Counted from the first letter of the stretch, positions 8,114 through 18,158 are shown. The stretch is DNA of 64,000 nt from Litorimonas sp046250185 (GCF_046250185.1 NZ_CP176469.1), one strand, 5' to 3'. Numbers and translations: made by a program. The notes: generated from the letters alone by a model not told the origin.

Positions 8114-10222
8114 CTATAGCCCCTCACGCCGCCAGGCCCAAGCGAGGAAGAGGAAGAACAGTCCGAAGAAGATCAGCCCTGGCGCGAGCGGTGTGCGGCG
8201 GCTCTTGGTCACGGTGTAATCATTATGCGCAACTAACCCCGCCCAATTTGAGCCAGAGGTTGCGCGACCTGAACTAACGCGGCGGAAATCGGGGAGGGCG
8301 CTGGCGTCCACGCCAAGTAACTTCGTCAGCCCGCCGCTGGCCTCTGATAGCGGGGCGAGAATGTCTGTCGTCGGCAGGAGTTCGGAGAATTCGCGAGGGT
8401 TCAGCGCGCCGATCGCGGTGATCGTCGACACATCGCCGTTTTGCAGGCGGTAAGCGCCTTGGCCCTTGATCGGAACATCGCCTTGATAGACTCCGTCTGC
8501 GACCTGCGTCAGGCTGGTACGGACCGAGGTGCCGTCGGGGTATTTGACCTCGACGTCTCCCGTGACGTCGTTCAGCGAGCGCCGCTCGATTTGTAGGCGA
8601 CCCCCATCCGCAGTCGCTTTTAAAATCTCGGATTCCAGATCAGGTTCGCCCATGAGCCAATGCGCGGTGCGGCGGAAAATCTCGCGATAGGGTCCGCCGC
8701 CGTCATGCCCTTTGGCCCAAAGCCACGCATGGTCAGACATCAACATCGCCACACGCCCATCGCCGACTTTATCAATGACAAAGAGCGGCACACCGTCTGG
8801 TCCGTCCATCAGCACATTGCCGCTAACGGGGTTATTATCAATCGCGCGATACCATTGTCCCCAGCTTGCCGAGGTTTCGCCGGTGAATGACGCCGTGATT
8901 GGGTGACGCTGACCCTTGGAATTTAACACAGGACGGTAAGCGCCTTCTGATATTTCCCCCGTGGGGCGGGTCGGCAAAATGCTCGCTAAGGCCGTGCGGA
9001 ACAGGCTGTTTTCTGTCGCAAAAGCTGGCCCCGTCGCCAGCAGCAAAGCGCCGCCATCTTCGACATAGTTTGCGATATTCTGGAAGTATTGCGGCGGAAT
9101 GGTGGGCCGCGCACGGCCGCGCGCCACCGACATAGAGCGGCGCTGATATTGATCAAAAATGATCAAATCAAATTCATCGAGCTTCTCTTCAAATAGCTGC
9201 CGCGTTGGGAATTGGATCAGGGATAATTCCGACTCCCGCGCATTGGTGCGCTTTACGCGCGGCACGGTCAGAATCGTAAACTGAACGAGGTCTAGCGCTG
9301 GGTCAGATTTCAGGAGGTTCCGCCACGCCCGCCCGCCATTATGCGGCTCACCCGTAATCAACAGCACGCGCAGACGATCTCGGATTCCTGAAATCTCTGA
9401 CACAAACAGGTTGTTATTCGTGGTCAACTCGCCTTCTACAGCGGCGACACTCATCTCGACGGTATTGCTGCCGCGTTTCTCAATTTCTAACGGGATCGAA
9501 ACAGGGCGGCCAATGGTGATAGGAAAGCGAGCTTTGATAGTGCCGTTTAGCTTGACTTCGATCTGCGCGCGCTCGCCTTCAAAGCCCGGGTCATCGACTT
9601 GCAGCACGAACTCTGCCTGCTCGCCAACTACGCCGAATTTGGGTGCGACAGTGGCGGCGATGCGGCGGTCTCGCGCATTGGGATCACCGAGGATAAACGC
9701 ATGAAACGGCACGCCCTCTGGCATGATGTCTGCCGTCGCCTCGCTCACGTCATGGGGGCGCCCATCTGTCAGGGCGATCACGCCCGCCAGCCGCGAGGCG
9801 GGGGCATTGCCGAGCGCTTCGGTAAGCGTCTTCGCCAGCTGTGTGCCGTCTTCGCTTTCAGGAATTTGCACCGTAATTACGTCCAGCGCGTCTTCGGCGG
9901 CGAGGCGCTGCGCCAAGGTGGAGGAGGCCTCTGCCATCAGAGCCTCGCGCTGGCCGATCTGCATGGATTGGGACGCGTCTTTCAGGATGATCACCGTATC
10001 TGGCAGGGCTTGCCGATCTTCCGTCACGATTTGTGGGTTGAGCAAAGCGAGGATCAACGCCAACCCCGCCACCAAGCGCGGGAAAGAGCTTTTGAGCCGA
10101 CCCATCGCGATCATCAGCGCCGCGAGGAATATCGCCACGCCCAGCGCAATCAACCACGGCGTGGGGAGCAGGCTGTCAAAGCTGATGCGGTCGAGGCCAA
10201 AACTAGCGAGGAAGCTATCCAT
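8114..10222 (-). CDS. Large membrane protein with VWA-like and glutamine-amidotransferase-like regions
   Basis: The last gene of a MoxR block. Two membrane segments near the N-terminus (about residues 20-40 and 48-65) are followed by a region resembling a von Willebrand A domain, with KDASQSM giving a DxSxS metal-site pattern at about residue 82. The middle resembles class I glutamine-amidotransferase folds (LRVLLITGE, LIIFDQYQ, YVEDGGALLLATG), without a clear catalytic Cys-His pair. A single membrane helix ends the protein (about 675-695). MoxR neighbours usually help assemble or activate protein complexes; a role in envelope integrity is inference. The start overlaps the stop of the previous gene (TAATG). 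Confidence 0.85.
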   Translation of the reverse strand: MDSFLASFGLDRISFDSLLPTPWLIALGVAIFLAALMIAMGRLKSSFPRLVAGLALILALLNPQIVTEDRQALPDTVIILKDASQSMQIGQREALMAEASSTLAQRLAAEDALDVITVQIPESEDGTQLAKTLTEALGNAPASRLAGVIALTDGRPHDVSEATADIMPEGVPFHAFILGDPNARDRRIAATVAPKFGVVGEQAEFVLQVDDPGFEGERAQIEVKLNGTIKARFPITIGRPVSIPLEIEKRGSNTVEMSVAAVEGELTTNNNLFVSEISGIRDRLRVLLITGEPHNGGRAWRNLLKSDPALDLVQFTILTVPRVKRTNARESELSLIQFPTRQLFEEKLDEFDLIIFDQYQRRSMSVARGRARPTIPPQYFQNIANYVEDGGALLLATGPAFATENSLFRTALASILPTRPTGEISEGAYRPVLNSKGQRHPITASFTGETSASWGQWYRAIDNNPVSGNVLMDGPDGVPLFVIDKVGDGRVAMLMSDHAWLWAKGHDGGGPYREIFRRTAHWLMGEPDLESEILKATADGGRLQIERRSLNDVTGDVEVKYPDGTSVRTSLTQVADGVYQGDVPIKGQGAYRLQNGDVSTITAIGALNPREFSELLPTTDILAPLSEASGGLTKLLGVDASALPDFRRVSSGRATSGSNWAGLVAHNDYTVTKSRRTPLAPGLIFFGLFFLFLAWAWRREGL

Positions 10223-12984
10223 TACGGCACCTCCTCTGGTTCTGGCTCTGGCTCTGGTTCATCGCGGAATCTGGCTTTCCTATCACGTTCAATCAGTTCA
10301 TTATTACGCCCGAGCCGTTCGACGAGTTCGGCGGCGTGGACTTGGTCAGCTTTGTAATTCCCTGACAGCGTGTACATCGCGACATTGACGCCAAATCGGA
10401 TCGACATTTCGCGTTGTCGCGGGATGTCATTGCTCAGCTCGATCAGGCTGCCAGCCTCTGGGTCAATCGCCCAGCCTGCCGCCCAGTCTTGGGAACCGAT
10501 AATGACAGGACTCACCCCGTCGCGCCCGCCAGATCCGTTAGAGCCCGCCTGCACATAGACAGGGCCATTCGCCCATCGCCCGGGAAAGACTTGCAGCAGG
10601 TAGAATGACTTGGTCAAAACATGATCGGTCGGCACAGTCACGAGGCGCGGAATGTCCAAATTTTCGGTCACCCGTGCGAGGCCGGGATGGGGCTGTCCTG
10701 CCCGCAATCCACGATCACCTTCATCGGCCGTATCAAACACGATCGTGCCGCCCGCCGCCATATAGGCATTCAAATTCGCAACGCTTTCGGGCGTCAGGGC
10801 TGCGCTATCGCGGCGCACAGGCCAGTAGAGGAAGGGATACATTTCCAGACCTGCATCGTCAGGCTTCACCGCATGCACGCCTTCTGGCTCAATCGTCGTG
10901 CGCAATGTGAGTTGCGTTTTCACGCTGTCCAAGGCGATGCGGGATAGCTCGTCTTGGCGGGCATCCCCCGTTTCGATATAGGCGAGGTGCAGGGCATTGG
11001 CGGCTTGAACGACTCGATCTGGCGTTTGCGCGTCTGATAGTTGCGGCACGGTCATCATCGCAGCGCAGACCAAAATTGCGAGCCCGCGCTGAGGTCGCAA
11101 AAAGCGCAACCGCCCCGCCATCCACAGCGCAAATATCGCGTCCAGAGCCAGCAAGGCTGCGCCGAGCCCCAATAGCAGACCGGTCAAAGATTGCGGCGCC
11201 TCGGTGCCATATCCGCTGACCACCGCATTGCGGGGTGCGGTCATAGGGCCAAAGTCTGTTGGGTTTTGCAGCACGGGGAGGGCGCGTTGGCGCGTGCCTT
11301 GACGGTAATAACCGGGCAGTTGAGAGGCTGACGTGCTGACCGTGTCGAATTCCGCGTCTGCAATACGTTGTTCCAGCAGAGGCGGAGATTGCAACTGCCC
11401 AAAACCGTCCAATGCGCGATCTAAAATCCAGTCGGCATTTGATCCCGCCGCGCGACTGGTGCGGCCTTTGGTGAGGGGAAGGATACGTCGCAACATATCA
11501 ACATAAAGCCCATTAATCGCGAGGTTTGACCATTCTGGTCCCGCCGTGACGTGGAATAAAACGACCCGCCCTTGCCCCCGCGCGGCAGACGTCACGATGG
11601 GGGAGCCGTCTTCGAGCCTCGCCCATGTGCGCGTATCCGTCTCGATCCCCGGTTCGGCCATGACTTGCTTGGACACGGTAACCTCATCAGGCACGGCGAG
11701 ACCAAAGAAGGGGCTGTCTTGATTAAACGGCGCAAGGCGTTGCGGGTCTTCCCATGCGAGCGCGCCGCCAATCGCACGTCCTCCATTGCGCAGCGTGACG
11801 GGGAGCAAGCTGTCTTGCCGCTTGGCCAATCGCGGCCCTGCAAAGCGAACCAATACACCGCCGCTTTCGACGTATTTAATCATCGCATCACTATCGCTGC
11901 GCATGCTGTCAGGCATGACGAGGATGGAGGGTTGGAGGGCAAGCAATGTGGCTTCATCTCCATCGAAAATATCGGCATAGGGCGACAGCGCTTGCTTGGC
12001 ATAAAACGGATCAGAGAGCAGCGGGCTGGACGTGTCAGCAGGCGGACTTAGCACGCCGACGAGGGGACGGCCAAAGCTGTCATCGAGCAATTTAATCGCG
12101 GCGGCAGAGCGCACGCCTTGGGCTTTAAGACGCGTCACTTTGGAACGCAGTTGCGGCGGCAGAGCCATTGTCACTGTCGCCAATGTTGCGCCGGGGGCAA
12201 AGGTCAGAGGCTCGACTGCGATCACAGAATTGTCGCTTGTGACAGCCTCGATCATGGTGCTGCCCGCGCCCTTGGGTGATGGTCGATACCAATCTGCCTC
12301 AAACCCATCTGATGTTTCGCGCACATCACCGGGGAAAATATTAGCTTGCACATCTGGCATGAGGATAGAGGCTTTAGCACCTTGAAAAATATCATTAGTT
12401 TGTGTGTTTATGCTGGCAATACCAGACGATAAGAACGTGATGTCCGTATCCGTCATATCTAAATTATTTAATTCATCGCGGAGATTAGACAACCCAATCG
12501 GATAGGGCGCAGGCTGCAGAGTTTTGACCAAACGCAGCCCCTCGGATGCAGGCAGAAAGGCCGCGGATGTGTCATTGATTTGGGCTGTTGCGATGATACG
12601 CACATCCAGATTATCGCGCCGCGCCGCTCGGATGCGTTGCTCAGCCTCGCTGATAATATCGTCCCAGATCGGGGCGGCAAAGACGCTCTGGTCGATGATG
12701 ATCGTTGGGCGTTGCGCGGTCTCGACTTGGGTTGATTTGATGATCGGCTGGGCGAGCGCGAAGACTACCAGCGCGGCCAACAACATCCGAAACAACAGCA
12801 GCCACCAAGGGGTCGCGGCGGGCGTTTGATCATCTGTGTTGATGTCTTGTAAAATCCGCAAAGGCGGAAACATCTGCTCACGCGGGCGCGGCGGCGAGAC
12901 TTTCAAAATCCACCAAATAATCGGCAGCACGATCAAGCCCAAAAACGTCAGTGGTGCGAGAAATGTCAGTGCGGCCCAACTCAC
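10222..12984 (-). CDS. BatA/DUF4159 membrane protein
   Basis: A 920-residue protein with a BatA-type N-terminus: two membrane helices, the PPRPREQMFPPL segment between them, and a region resembling VWA where IIIDQSVFA replaces the usual DxSxS, so metal binding is doubtful. After another membrane segment (about 630-650) comes the DUF4159 domain, seen in GLEMYPFLYWPV, GGTIVFDTAD and LTKSFYLLQVFPGRW. The C-terminal tail is an acidic Glu-Pro repeat of about twelve residues. It is encoded between the DUF58 gene (4-base overlap) and the large membrane protein, the standard order of alphaproteobacterial MoxR clusters. Its molecular role is not established. Confidence 0.9.
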   Translation of the reverse strand: MSWAALTFLAPLTFLGLIVLPIIWWILKVSPPRPREQMFPPLRILQDINTDDQTPAATPWWLLLFRMLLAALVVFALAQPIIKSTQVETAQRPTIIIDQSVFAAPIWDDIISEAEQRIRAARRDNLDVRIIATAQINDTSAAFLPASEGLRLVKTLQPAPYPIGLSNLRDELNNLDMTDTDITFLSSGIASINTQTNDIFQGAKASILMPDVQANIFPGDVRETSDGFEADWYRPSPKGAGSTMIEAVTSDNSVIAVEPLTFAPGATLATVTMALPPQLRSKVTRLKAQGVRSAAAIKLLDDSFGRPLVGVLSPPADTSSPLLSDPFYAKQALSPYADIFDGDEATLLALQPSILVMPDSMRSDSDAMIKYVESGGVLVRFAGPRLAKRQDSLLPVTLRNGGRAIGGALAWEDPQRLAPFNQDSPFFGLAVPDEVTVSKQVMAEPGIETDTRTWARLEDGSPIVTSAARGQGRVVLFHVTAGPEWSNLAINGLYVDMLRRILPLTKGRTSRAAGSNADWILDRALDGFGQLQSPPLLEQRIADAEFDTVSTSASQLPGYYRQGTRQRALPVLQNPTDFGPMTAPRNAVVSGYGTEAPQSLTGLLLGLGAALLALDAIFALWMAGRLRFLRPQRGLAILVCAAMMTVPQLSDAQTPDRVVQAANALHLAYIETGDARQDELSRIALDSVKTQLTLRTTIEPEGVHAVKPDDAGLEMYPFLYWPVRRDSAALTPESVANLNAYMAAGGTIVFDTADEGDRGLRAGQPHPGLARVTENLDIPRLVTVPTDHVLTKSFYLLQVFPGRWANGPVYVQAGSNGSGGRDGVSPVIIGSQDWAAGWAIDPEAGSLIELSNDIPRQREMSIRFGVNVAMYTLSGNYKADQVHAAELVERLGRNNELIERDRKARFRDEPEPEPEPEEVP

Positions 12985-13868
12985 GATAACTCACCTGAAA
13001 TCGCGAGATACATAGCCGTCAGAGCCTCGGTCGCAGGGCGATCCGTGCGGTGACGGATCAACGTCCAGCCAAGTCGCTTCGACGTGTTATCTAGCGCTTC
13101 ACAATGGGCCGCGAACTTTTTTTGATACTCTTCTTGCGCATTTTCCGCGCGTCCGACGAGGAAACTCGGTAATTTGCCAAGCCCTGGAATCCGCATCTCC
13201 AGCCGTCCTTTATAAGGGAACGCTTCTTCGGCAGGATCGATGATATGGAGCAGCACACCGCTGACGGGGCGTCCTGAAAGACGGGAAAGACGATGCCGCC
13301 AGACGTCTTTGGACTCTAGGAAGTCAGACGCAATCACCATTTTGGCGTGGGCTGGGACTTTGCCGTCCAGATGTTTGGCGTCGCCAGTCGACCGCGCCAT
13401 ACGCTGCGATAATTGCTCAAATCCCACACGACCCGCGCGAGGCCGCTCACTTTCACCGATAATGGCGCAGCGTTCCCCCGACCGCATGAGCAGGGAGGCG
13501 AGGGCTAAGGTGATAACGCTAGCGCGGTCTTGTTTCGTCGGCAGCTTCCGCGCTGACCGCCAATTCATGCCTGCTGCCCCGTTACGCCAGATATAGACGG
13601 AATTGGCCGCTTCCCATTCATTATCGCGTACAAAGACTTGATCCCCACGCGCGGTTCGGCGCCAGTCAATGCGCGTGGCAGGGTCGGATTTGTCGTAATT
13701 GCGATATTGCCAGAACGTCTCGCCTTGTCCTGCGCGGCGGCGACCATGCACCCCGCCCGCCACGATATTGGCCACACGCTCAGCCTCTGCCAGCAAAGCG
13801 GGAAAGCCGCTGGCGAGGTCTTCGGCGGATTGCCGAAGTTGCTGATGAGACAGGGTTTGGACGGGCAT
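12981..13868 (-). CDS. DUF58 domain protein
   Basis: A cytosolic partner of MoxR ATPases. The DUF58 signature appears as GRRRAGQGETFWQYRNY followed by ATRIDWRRTAR and FVRDNEWE, about residues 40-85. A VWA-like fold makes up the C-terminal half (AHAKMVIASDFLES). DUF58 proteins are thought to work with MoxR-type AAA+ ATPases as chaperone-like pairs; the client here is unknown. It starts 16 bases after the moxR stop and overlaps the next gene by 4 bases, so all four genes should be co-transcribed. Confidence 0.92.
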   Translation of the reverse strand: MPVQTLSHQQLRQSAEDLASGFPALLAEAERVANIVAGGVHGRRRAGQGETFWQYRNYDKSDPATRIDWRRTARGDQVFVRDNEWEAANSVYIWRNGAAGMNWRSARKLPTKQDRASVITLALASLLMRSGERCAIIGESERPRAGRVGFEQLSQRMARSTGDAKHLDGKVPAHAKMVIASDFLESKDVWRHRLSRLSGRPVSGVLLHIIDPAEEAFPYKGRLEMRIPGLGKLPSFLVGRAENAQEEYQKKFAAHCEALDNTSKRLGWTLIRHRTDRPATEALTAMYLAISGELS

Positions 13869-13884
13869 AAGGCGGCGCTATCGA

Positions 13885-14889
13885 CTAGCGGATATGATCT
13901 TTCAGGGTTTGAATAGTCTGCTCGATCGTCTGCCCATCGGCACGGGCGGCGAATGACAGCGACATACGGTGTTTCAGGACAGGTTCAGCCAGCGCGAGAA
14001 CATCGTCAATCGAGGGGGCAAGGCGTCCGTCCAGCAAAGCGCGGGCGCGGGTGGCGAGCATGAGGGCTTGTCCTGCCCGTGGCCCTGGCCCCCACGCAAC
14101 ACTGTTCCGCACAGATTCGAGAGAGGATTGATCAGGACGCGCTTCACGCACCAATGTGAGGATCGCCTCCAAAACTTTCTCGCCGACAGGGAGTTTGCGG
14201 ACGAGGGACTGCATGCTCATCAACTGCTTGGCAGTGAAAGATTTCTTCGCCGTCGCAAAATCTGCACCCGTTGTTGCCATCAGGATGTCGCGTTCCGTGT
14301 CGAGCGTCGGGAAGCCGACATCGATTTGAAACAGAAAGCGGTCAAGCTGCGCTTCAGGCAGGGGGTAGGTGCCTTCTTGCTCAATCGGGTTTTGCGTCGC
14401 GAGGACGTGAAATGGCTTTGGGAGGTCGTGACGCTCGCCCGCAACGGTCACAAATTTCTCTTGCATCGCTTGGAGCAGCGCAGATTGCGTGCGGGGGGAG
14501 GCGCGGTTGATTTCGTCCGCCATCAAAAGCTGCGTGAAAACCGGGCCGGGGATGAAGCGGAAAGAGCGTTTGCCCCTCGCGCCTTCTTCCAAAACTTCAG
14601 AGCCGACAATGTCTGCGGGCATCAGGTCGGGCGTGAACTGAATCCGCTTATTATCCAGCCCCATGACTGTGCCAAGGGTTTCGACGAGCAAGGTCTTCGC
14701 TAGACCTGGCACACCGACGAGTAGGGCGTGCCCGCCCGATAGAATGGCGGCTAGCGCCAGATCGACGACCTCCTCTTGGCCGAACACGACCTCACCAATA
14801 TTGGCTTTGGCAGCCTGCAGTGACTCGCTGGCTTTTTCAGCCGCCGTCGCAATGTTTTTCGGAATCTCTTGATTGATTTGTAGGCTCAT
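13885..14889 (-). CDS. MoxR-family AAA+ ATPase
   Basis: A 334-residue AAA+ ATPase of the MoxR class, which remodels or activates protein complexes in the cytosol. Walker A GVPGLAKT (about residue 58) and Walker B MADEINRA (about 124) are clear, as is the sensor-1 region VLATQNPIEQEGTYPLPEAQ. It is the first gene of the block and divergent from the DUF1285 gene, with about 75 bases between them that must hold both promoters. The ribosome binding site is weak. Confidence 0.95.
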   Translation of the reverse strand: MSLQINQEIPKNIATAAEKASESLQAAKANIGEVVFGQEEVVDLALAAILSGGHALLVGVPGLAKTLLVETLGTVMGLDNKRIQFTPDLMPADIVGSEVLEEGARGKRSFRFIPGPVFTQLLMADEINRASPRTQSALLQAMQEKFVTVAGERHDLPKPFHVLATQNPIEQEGTYPLPEAQLDRFLFQIDVGFPTLDTERDILMATTGADFATAKKSFTAKQLMSMQSLVRKLPVGEKVLEAILTLVREARPDQSSLESVRNSVAWGPGPRAGQALMLATRARALLDGRLAPSIDDVLALAEPVLKHRMSLSFAARADGQTIEQTIQTLKDHIR

Positions 14890-14965
14890 GAATAAAGTCC
14901 ATCATTATAGGCTCGCCCGTAGGCAGAATAGCATGCAGGTTTAGCCATGAAAGGCCTTAAAAAGA

Positions 14966-15574
14966 ATGTCCACAGAAAACACGTTAAATGGCGGTAAGTC
15001 GCAGTCAACTCGCGCCGATTTCTCTCTCGCAGACCTCATGACCGCGCTCGCCGATACAAAAGACGGCGAACGGCCTGTTGAGCGCTGGAACCCCGAACAT
15101 TGCGGCGAGATGGATATGGTGATCAACTCTGACGGCTCTTGGTGGCACGAAGGCTCTCGGATTACGCGAAAGGGGCTGGTCGAGTTATTCGCGTCAATTT
15201 TGCGCAAAGACGCCGACGGGGTGACTTATCTTGTGACGCCCGTCGAGAAGATCGCGATTGTCGTCGAACGCGCGCATTTCATTGCGACCCGCGTTGATAT
15301 TGAAGGCGAGGGCGAAGCGCAGCGGGTTTTCTTCACGACCAATATGGACGAAGTCGTCGAAGCTGGCCATGATAATCCAATCCGCGTGGAGACGGACCCT
15401 GAGACATTAGAGCCGTCACCCTTTGTGACTGTGCGCGGGCGATTGGAGGCGTCATTGGCGCGGCCTGTGTTTTATGAACTCGTCAATGCAGCCGTGGAAA
15501 AAGATCATCAGCTGGGTGTATTTGCGGGTGGCGAATTTTTCCCGCTTGGGCCAAAAGGCGCGCATGAAATCTAG
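14966..15574 (+). CDS. DUF1285 family protein
   Basis: A 202-residue cytosolic protein of a family common in alphaproteobacteria, with no proven function. The characteristic segment DGSWWHEGSRITRKGLVELF (about residues 53-72) and the following YLVTPVEKIAI are present. It overlaps the NUDIX gene by 11 bases. In related genomes DUF1285, NUDIX and cca occur together, which suggests a shared transcript, perhaps for nucleotide or CoA housekeeping; this is inference from order only. Confidence 0.88.
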   Translation: MSTENTLNGGKSQSTRADFSLADLMTALADTKDGERPVERWNPEHCGEMDMVINSDGSWWHEGSRITRKGLVELFASILRKDADGVTYLVTPVEKIAIVVERAHFIATRVDIEGEGEAQRVFFTTNMDEVVEAGHDNPIRVETDPETLEPSPFVTVRGRLEASLARPVFYELVNAAVEKDHQLGVFAGGEFFPLGPKGAHEI

Positions 15575-16205
15575 TGTTGCACAAAGGGAGATATTTGCGG
15601 ACGATCCGACAATCGGAAAAATTGCGTCTGCGCTGCTGCCGCTGAAAATCTCTGACGGCACAGATAAACAAGCCCGCAAGGGGCAACGCATGGCGGCGGT
15701 ATTAATGCCGTTGGTTAAGCGCGACACTTGGAACATCATACTGACGCAGCGGCCAGAGACGATGCCCAGCCATGCGGGGCAAGTCGCCTTTCCCGGCGGC
15801 AAGGTCGAGCGCGGCGAGACAACGCAGAACGCCGCCTTGCGCGAGACTGAAGAAGAGATCGGCGTGCGACCCGAGGCGGTGAAATTGCTAGGGCGGCTCG
15901 AATCCTTCAACGCGGTGAGCGATTTTCGCATCACGCCCTTTGTCGGCATTGTGGACCCCAGCGCAAAAATCACGCCCGACCCCCACGAAGTCGCAGATGT
16001 GTTCGAAGTCCCGCTCGCCTTCATTATGAACCCCGCCAACCACGTAGAGCGTAATGTGGAATTTGAAGGTCGCAATCACCGCCTCTGGGATATGCCGTAT
16101 ACGAGTGCGGATGGTGTGCCGCGCAATATTTGGGGAATGACGGCGATGACGATGTATCGCCTCTATCAACGCGCCTATCTGGGCATCTTCGAGACAGACT
16201 TTTAG
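15564..16205 (+). CDS. NUDIX hydrolase, CoA pyrophosphatase type
   Basis: Likely cleaves CoA or a related nucleotide diphosphate. The NUDIX box reads GGKVERGETTQNAALRETEE followed by EIGV, fitting the consensus with all its metal-binding glutamates. The upstream LTQRPETMPSHAGQVAFPGG is the extra signature of CoA-type NUDIX enzymes (NudL/YeaB). The start is placed at the ATG inside the end of the DUF1285 gene; the frame runs further upstream, but only as overlap with that gene. The next gene, cca, follows after about 55 bases. Confidence 0.9.
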   Translation: MKSSVAQREIFADDPTIGKIASALLPLKISDGTDKQARKGQRMAAVLMPLVKRDTWNIILTQRPETMPSHAGQVAFPGGKVERGETTQNAALRETEEEIGVRPEAVKLLGRLESFNAVSDFRITPFVGIVDPSAKITPDPHEVADVFEVPLAFIMNPANHVERNVEFEGRNHRLWDMPYTSADGVPRNIWGMTAMTMYRLYQRAYLGIFETDF

Positions 16206-16260
16206 TCCCGTTTCGTGCGAAAGCGCTGGACGCCGCGCTGTCGGTGTTTAGACTTAGACT

Positions 16261-17493
16261 ATGTCCGATTTGAACCCCCAACAATTCCCGTGGATGCGTA
16301 GCGACGCCGTCATTGCTATCTTTGACGCTCTGCCGAAGGGCAGCACGCGCTTCGTCGGTGGTTGCGTGCGCAATGCGCTGTGGGACGAGGTCGTTGGCGA
16401 CATTGACTTAGCGACCCAGTTGGAACCTGCCGCAGTCATAGAGGCCTTGAAAGCGGCGGATATTCGCACCGTCCCAACGGGAATTGATCACGGTACGGTC
16501 ACAGCCGTCATTGGCGGAAAGCCTCATGAAATCACAAGCTTACGCAAGGATGTTGAGACCGATGGTCGTCGCGCTGTTGTCGCCTTCACCCAAGATTGGG
16601 CAGAGGATGCGCAGCGCCGCGACCTAACCATCAATGCGCTTTATGCAGGTTATGACGGACAGGTTTTTGATCCAACAGGCCAAGGGCTGGACGATATTAA
16701 AGCGCGGAAATTCCGCTTTGTCGGCGATGCCGAAGCGCGGGTGCAGGAGGATTATCTGCGTATCTTGCGCTTCTTCCGTTTCCTCGCTTGGTATGGTCGC
16801 GACGAAAAAGTTGACGCGGCCTCGCTGAAAGCATGTCGGGACCATCGGGCAGGTCTGCGGAAATTATCGTCTGAGCGGGTCTGGATAGAGATCAAGAAAC
16901 TGCTGTCTGCCCCGCGCCCAATCCGCGCCTGTCGTATCATGCTGACGAACGATATTTTGGAGACGCTGCTGCCTGAGTCCAATAATGTCGACGGGCTAGA
17001 TTACTTGCTGAAACTTGAAGCGCGAGAGGCGATTGCGCCCGATCCGATGTTGCGAATTATGGCGTTGTCTGCGCGGGAGCCGTTGCAAATGGCGCTGCTA
17101 TGTAAACGGTTGAAAATGTCCAATGCGGAGACGGAGCGCTTGCGCGGTTGGGCCGATGACAGCGCGCAACTCTCGCCTGATATGGCAGAACGAGATAAGC
17201 TGACGGCGATTTATCGCTCGGGTAAACAGGTGATTTTAGACCGAGCGCGCCTGCGGGCTGCGGGGGCTGAACGCGCTATGGATAGCGCCAAATGGATGAT
17301 GCTGGCCGACCTGGCAATGGGTTGGACACCGCCAGAATTTCCGATCTCTGGCAAAGACTTGGCCAAAGCTGGCGTGCCAAAGGGGCCGGAAATGGGCCGC
17401 GCCCTCAAAGCCCTTGAAGCGCTCTGGGTGCGAAGTGGATTTATGACGGAAAAGCCGCAACTCCTCGCGGCGCTCAAACTTTTGGGACATTAG
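16261..17493 (+). CDS. cca: CCA tRNA nucleotidyltransferase
   Basis: Adds or repairs the CCA end of tRNAs. The class II nucleotidyltransferase signature FVGGCVRNALWDEVVGDIDL (about residues 31-50) has the GDID catalytic acids. RRDLTINALYA (about 120) is the second family motif, and the neck region with ARVQEDYLRILRFFRF follows. The 410 residues and alpha-helical tail match alphaproteobacterial enzymes, which lack the HD domain. It is followed after two bases by a GST gene. Confidence 0.94.
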   Translation: MSDLNPQQFPWMRSDAVIAIFDALPKGSTRFVGGCVRNALWDEVVGDIDLATQLEPAAVIEALKAADIRTVPTGIDHGTVTAVIGGKPHEITSLRKDVETDGRRAVVAFTQDWAEDAQRRDLTINALYAGYDGQVFDPTGQGLDDIKARKFRFVGDAEARVQEDYLRILRFFRFLAWYGRDEKVDAASLKACRDHRAGLRKLSSERVWIEIKKLLSAPRPIRACRIMLTNDILETLLPESNNVDGLDYLLKLEAREAIAPDPMLRIMALSAREPLQMALLCKRLKMSNAETERLRGWADDSAQLSPDMAERDKLTAIYRSGKQVILDRARLRAAGAERAMDSAKWMMLADLAMGWTPPEFPISGKDLAKAGVPKGPEMGRALKALEALWVRSGFMTEKPQLLAALKLLGH

Positions 17494-17495
17494 AT

Positions 17496-18158
17496 ATGGT
17501 TGAACATGAAACAACGCCGCTAAAGTTGTTTATCGGCAATTATAATTATTCATCATGGTCGCTGCGGCCTTGGCTGGTGCTGCGCAAAGCGGAATTGCCC
17601 TTTGTCGAAGAGGTCATCAACTTGGATGTGCCAGGCTATAAAGACAGGCTGTTAGAAGTGTCAGACGCGGGAACTGTGCCCGTCCTCGACGTGCGCGGGG
17701 AGCGGATACCGGACAGCCTGGCGATCTCTGAATTTTGCGCCAAGGCTGTGCCGAATCTCTGGCCCAAAGACCCAGTCGACAAGGCGGAGGCCAAGCGCGT
17801 TGTAACCCTCATGCATGAAGGCTTCCCACACATTCGCCGCGAAGCGCCCATGAATTTGCGCCGCCGCACAGAGACGAAAATGCCGCAAAGCTGCTTGGAT
17901 GAAGCCGCTGAGATTTCGGACATGTGGGACGAGTTGCTGGGCCGCCATAACGGGCCTTATTTGTTCAATGACTGGTCGATTGCAGATGCGTTTTACACGC
18001 CTGTCGCCACCCGCTTCACGAGCTATGGCTTACCGCGCTCGCATCGCTCCGACACTTATATTTCAGAGCTCATGTCTGATCCTGATTTCCAAGATTGGGA
18101 GATGCAGGCCTTTTCGGAGACGCATATCTTGCCTGAAACCGACGCCGTTAATAGGTAA
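17496..18158 (+). CDS. Glutathione S-transferase family protein
   Basis: A soluble GST of 220 residues. The thioredoxin-like N-terminal domain begins LKLFIGNYNYSSWSLRPWLV, with a serine in the place of the usual catalytic residue, and contains the cis-proline segment GTVPVLDV (about residue 62) and LAISEF. The all-helical C-terminal domain follows. Substrate is unknown. It is probably co-transcribed with cca. Confidence 0.88.
   Translation: MVEHETTPLKLFIGNYNYSSWSLRPWLVLRKAELPFVEEVINLDVPGYKDRLLEVSDAGTVPVLDVRGERIPDSLAISEFCAKAVPNLWPKDPVDKAEAKRVVTLMHEGFPHIRREAPMNLRRRTETKMPQSCLDEAAEISDMWDELLGRHNGPYLFNDWSIADAFYTPVATRFTSYGLPRSHRSDTYISELMSDPDFQDWEMQAFSETHILPETDAVNR

Noticed and set aside
10222..10260. 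Short repeat near the end of the DUF4159 gene as another stop-codon triplication
   Set aside because: The repeat codes for Glu-Pro residues before the stop and does not include the stop codon itself.
9599..10388. Overlapping plus-strand frames of over 220 codons opposite the MoxR-block membrane proteins
   Set aside because: Compositionally odd (Arg/Ala/Ser-rich), no ribosome binding site, and entirely antisense to supported genes.
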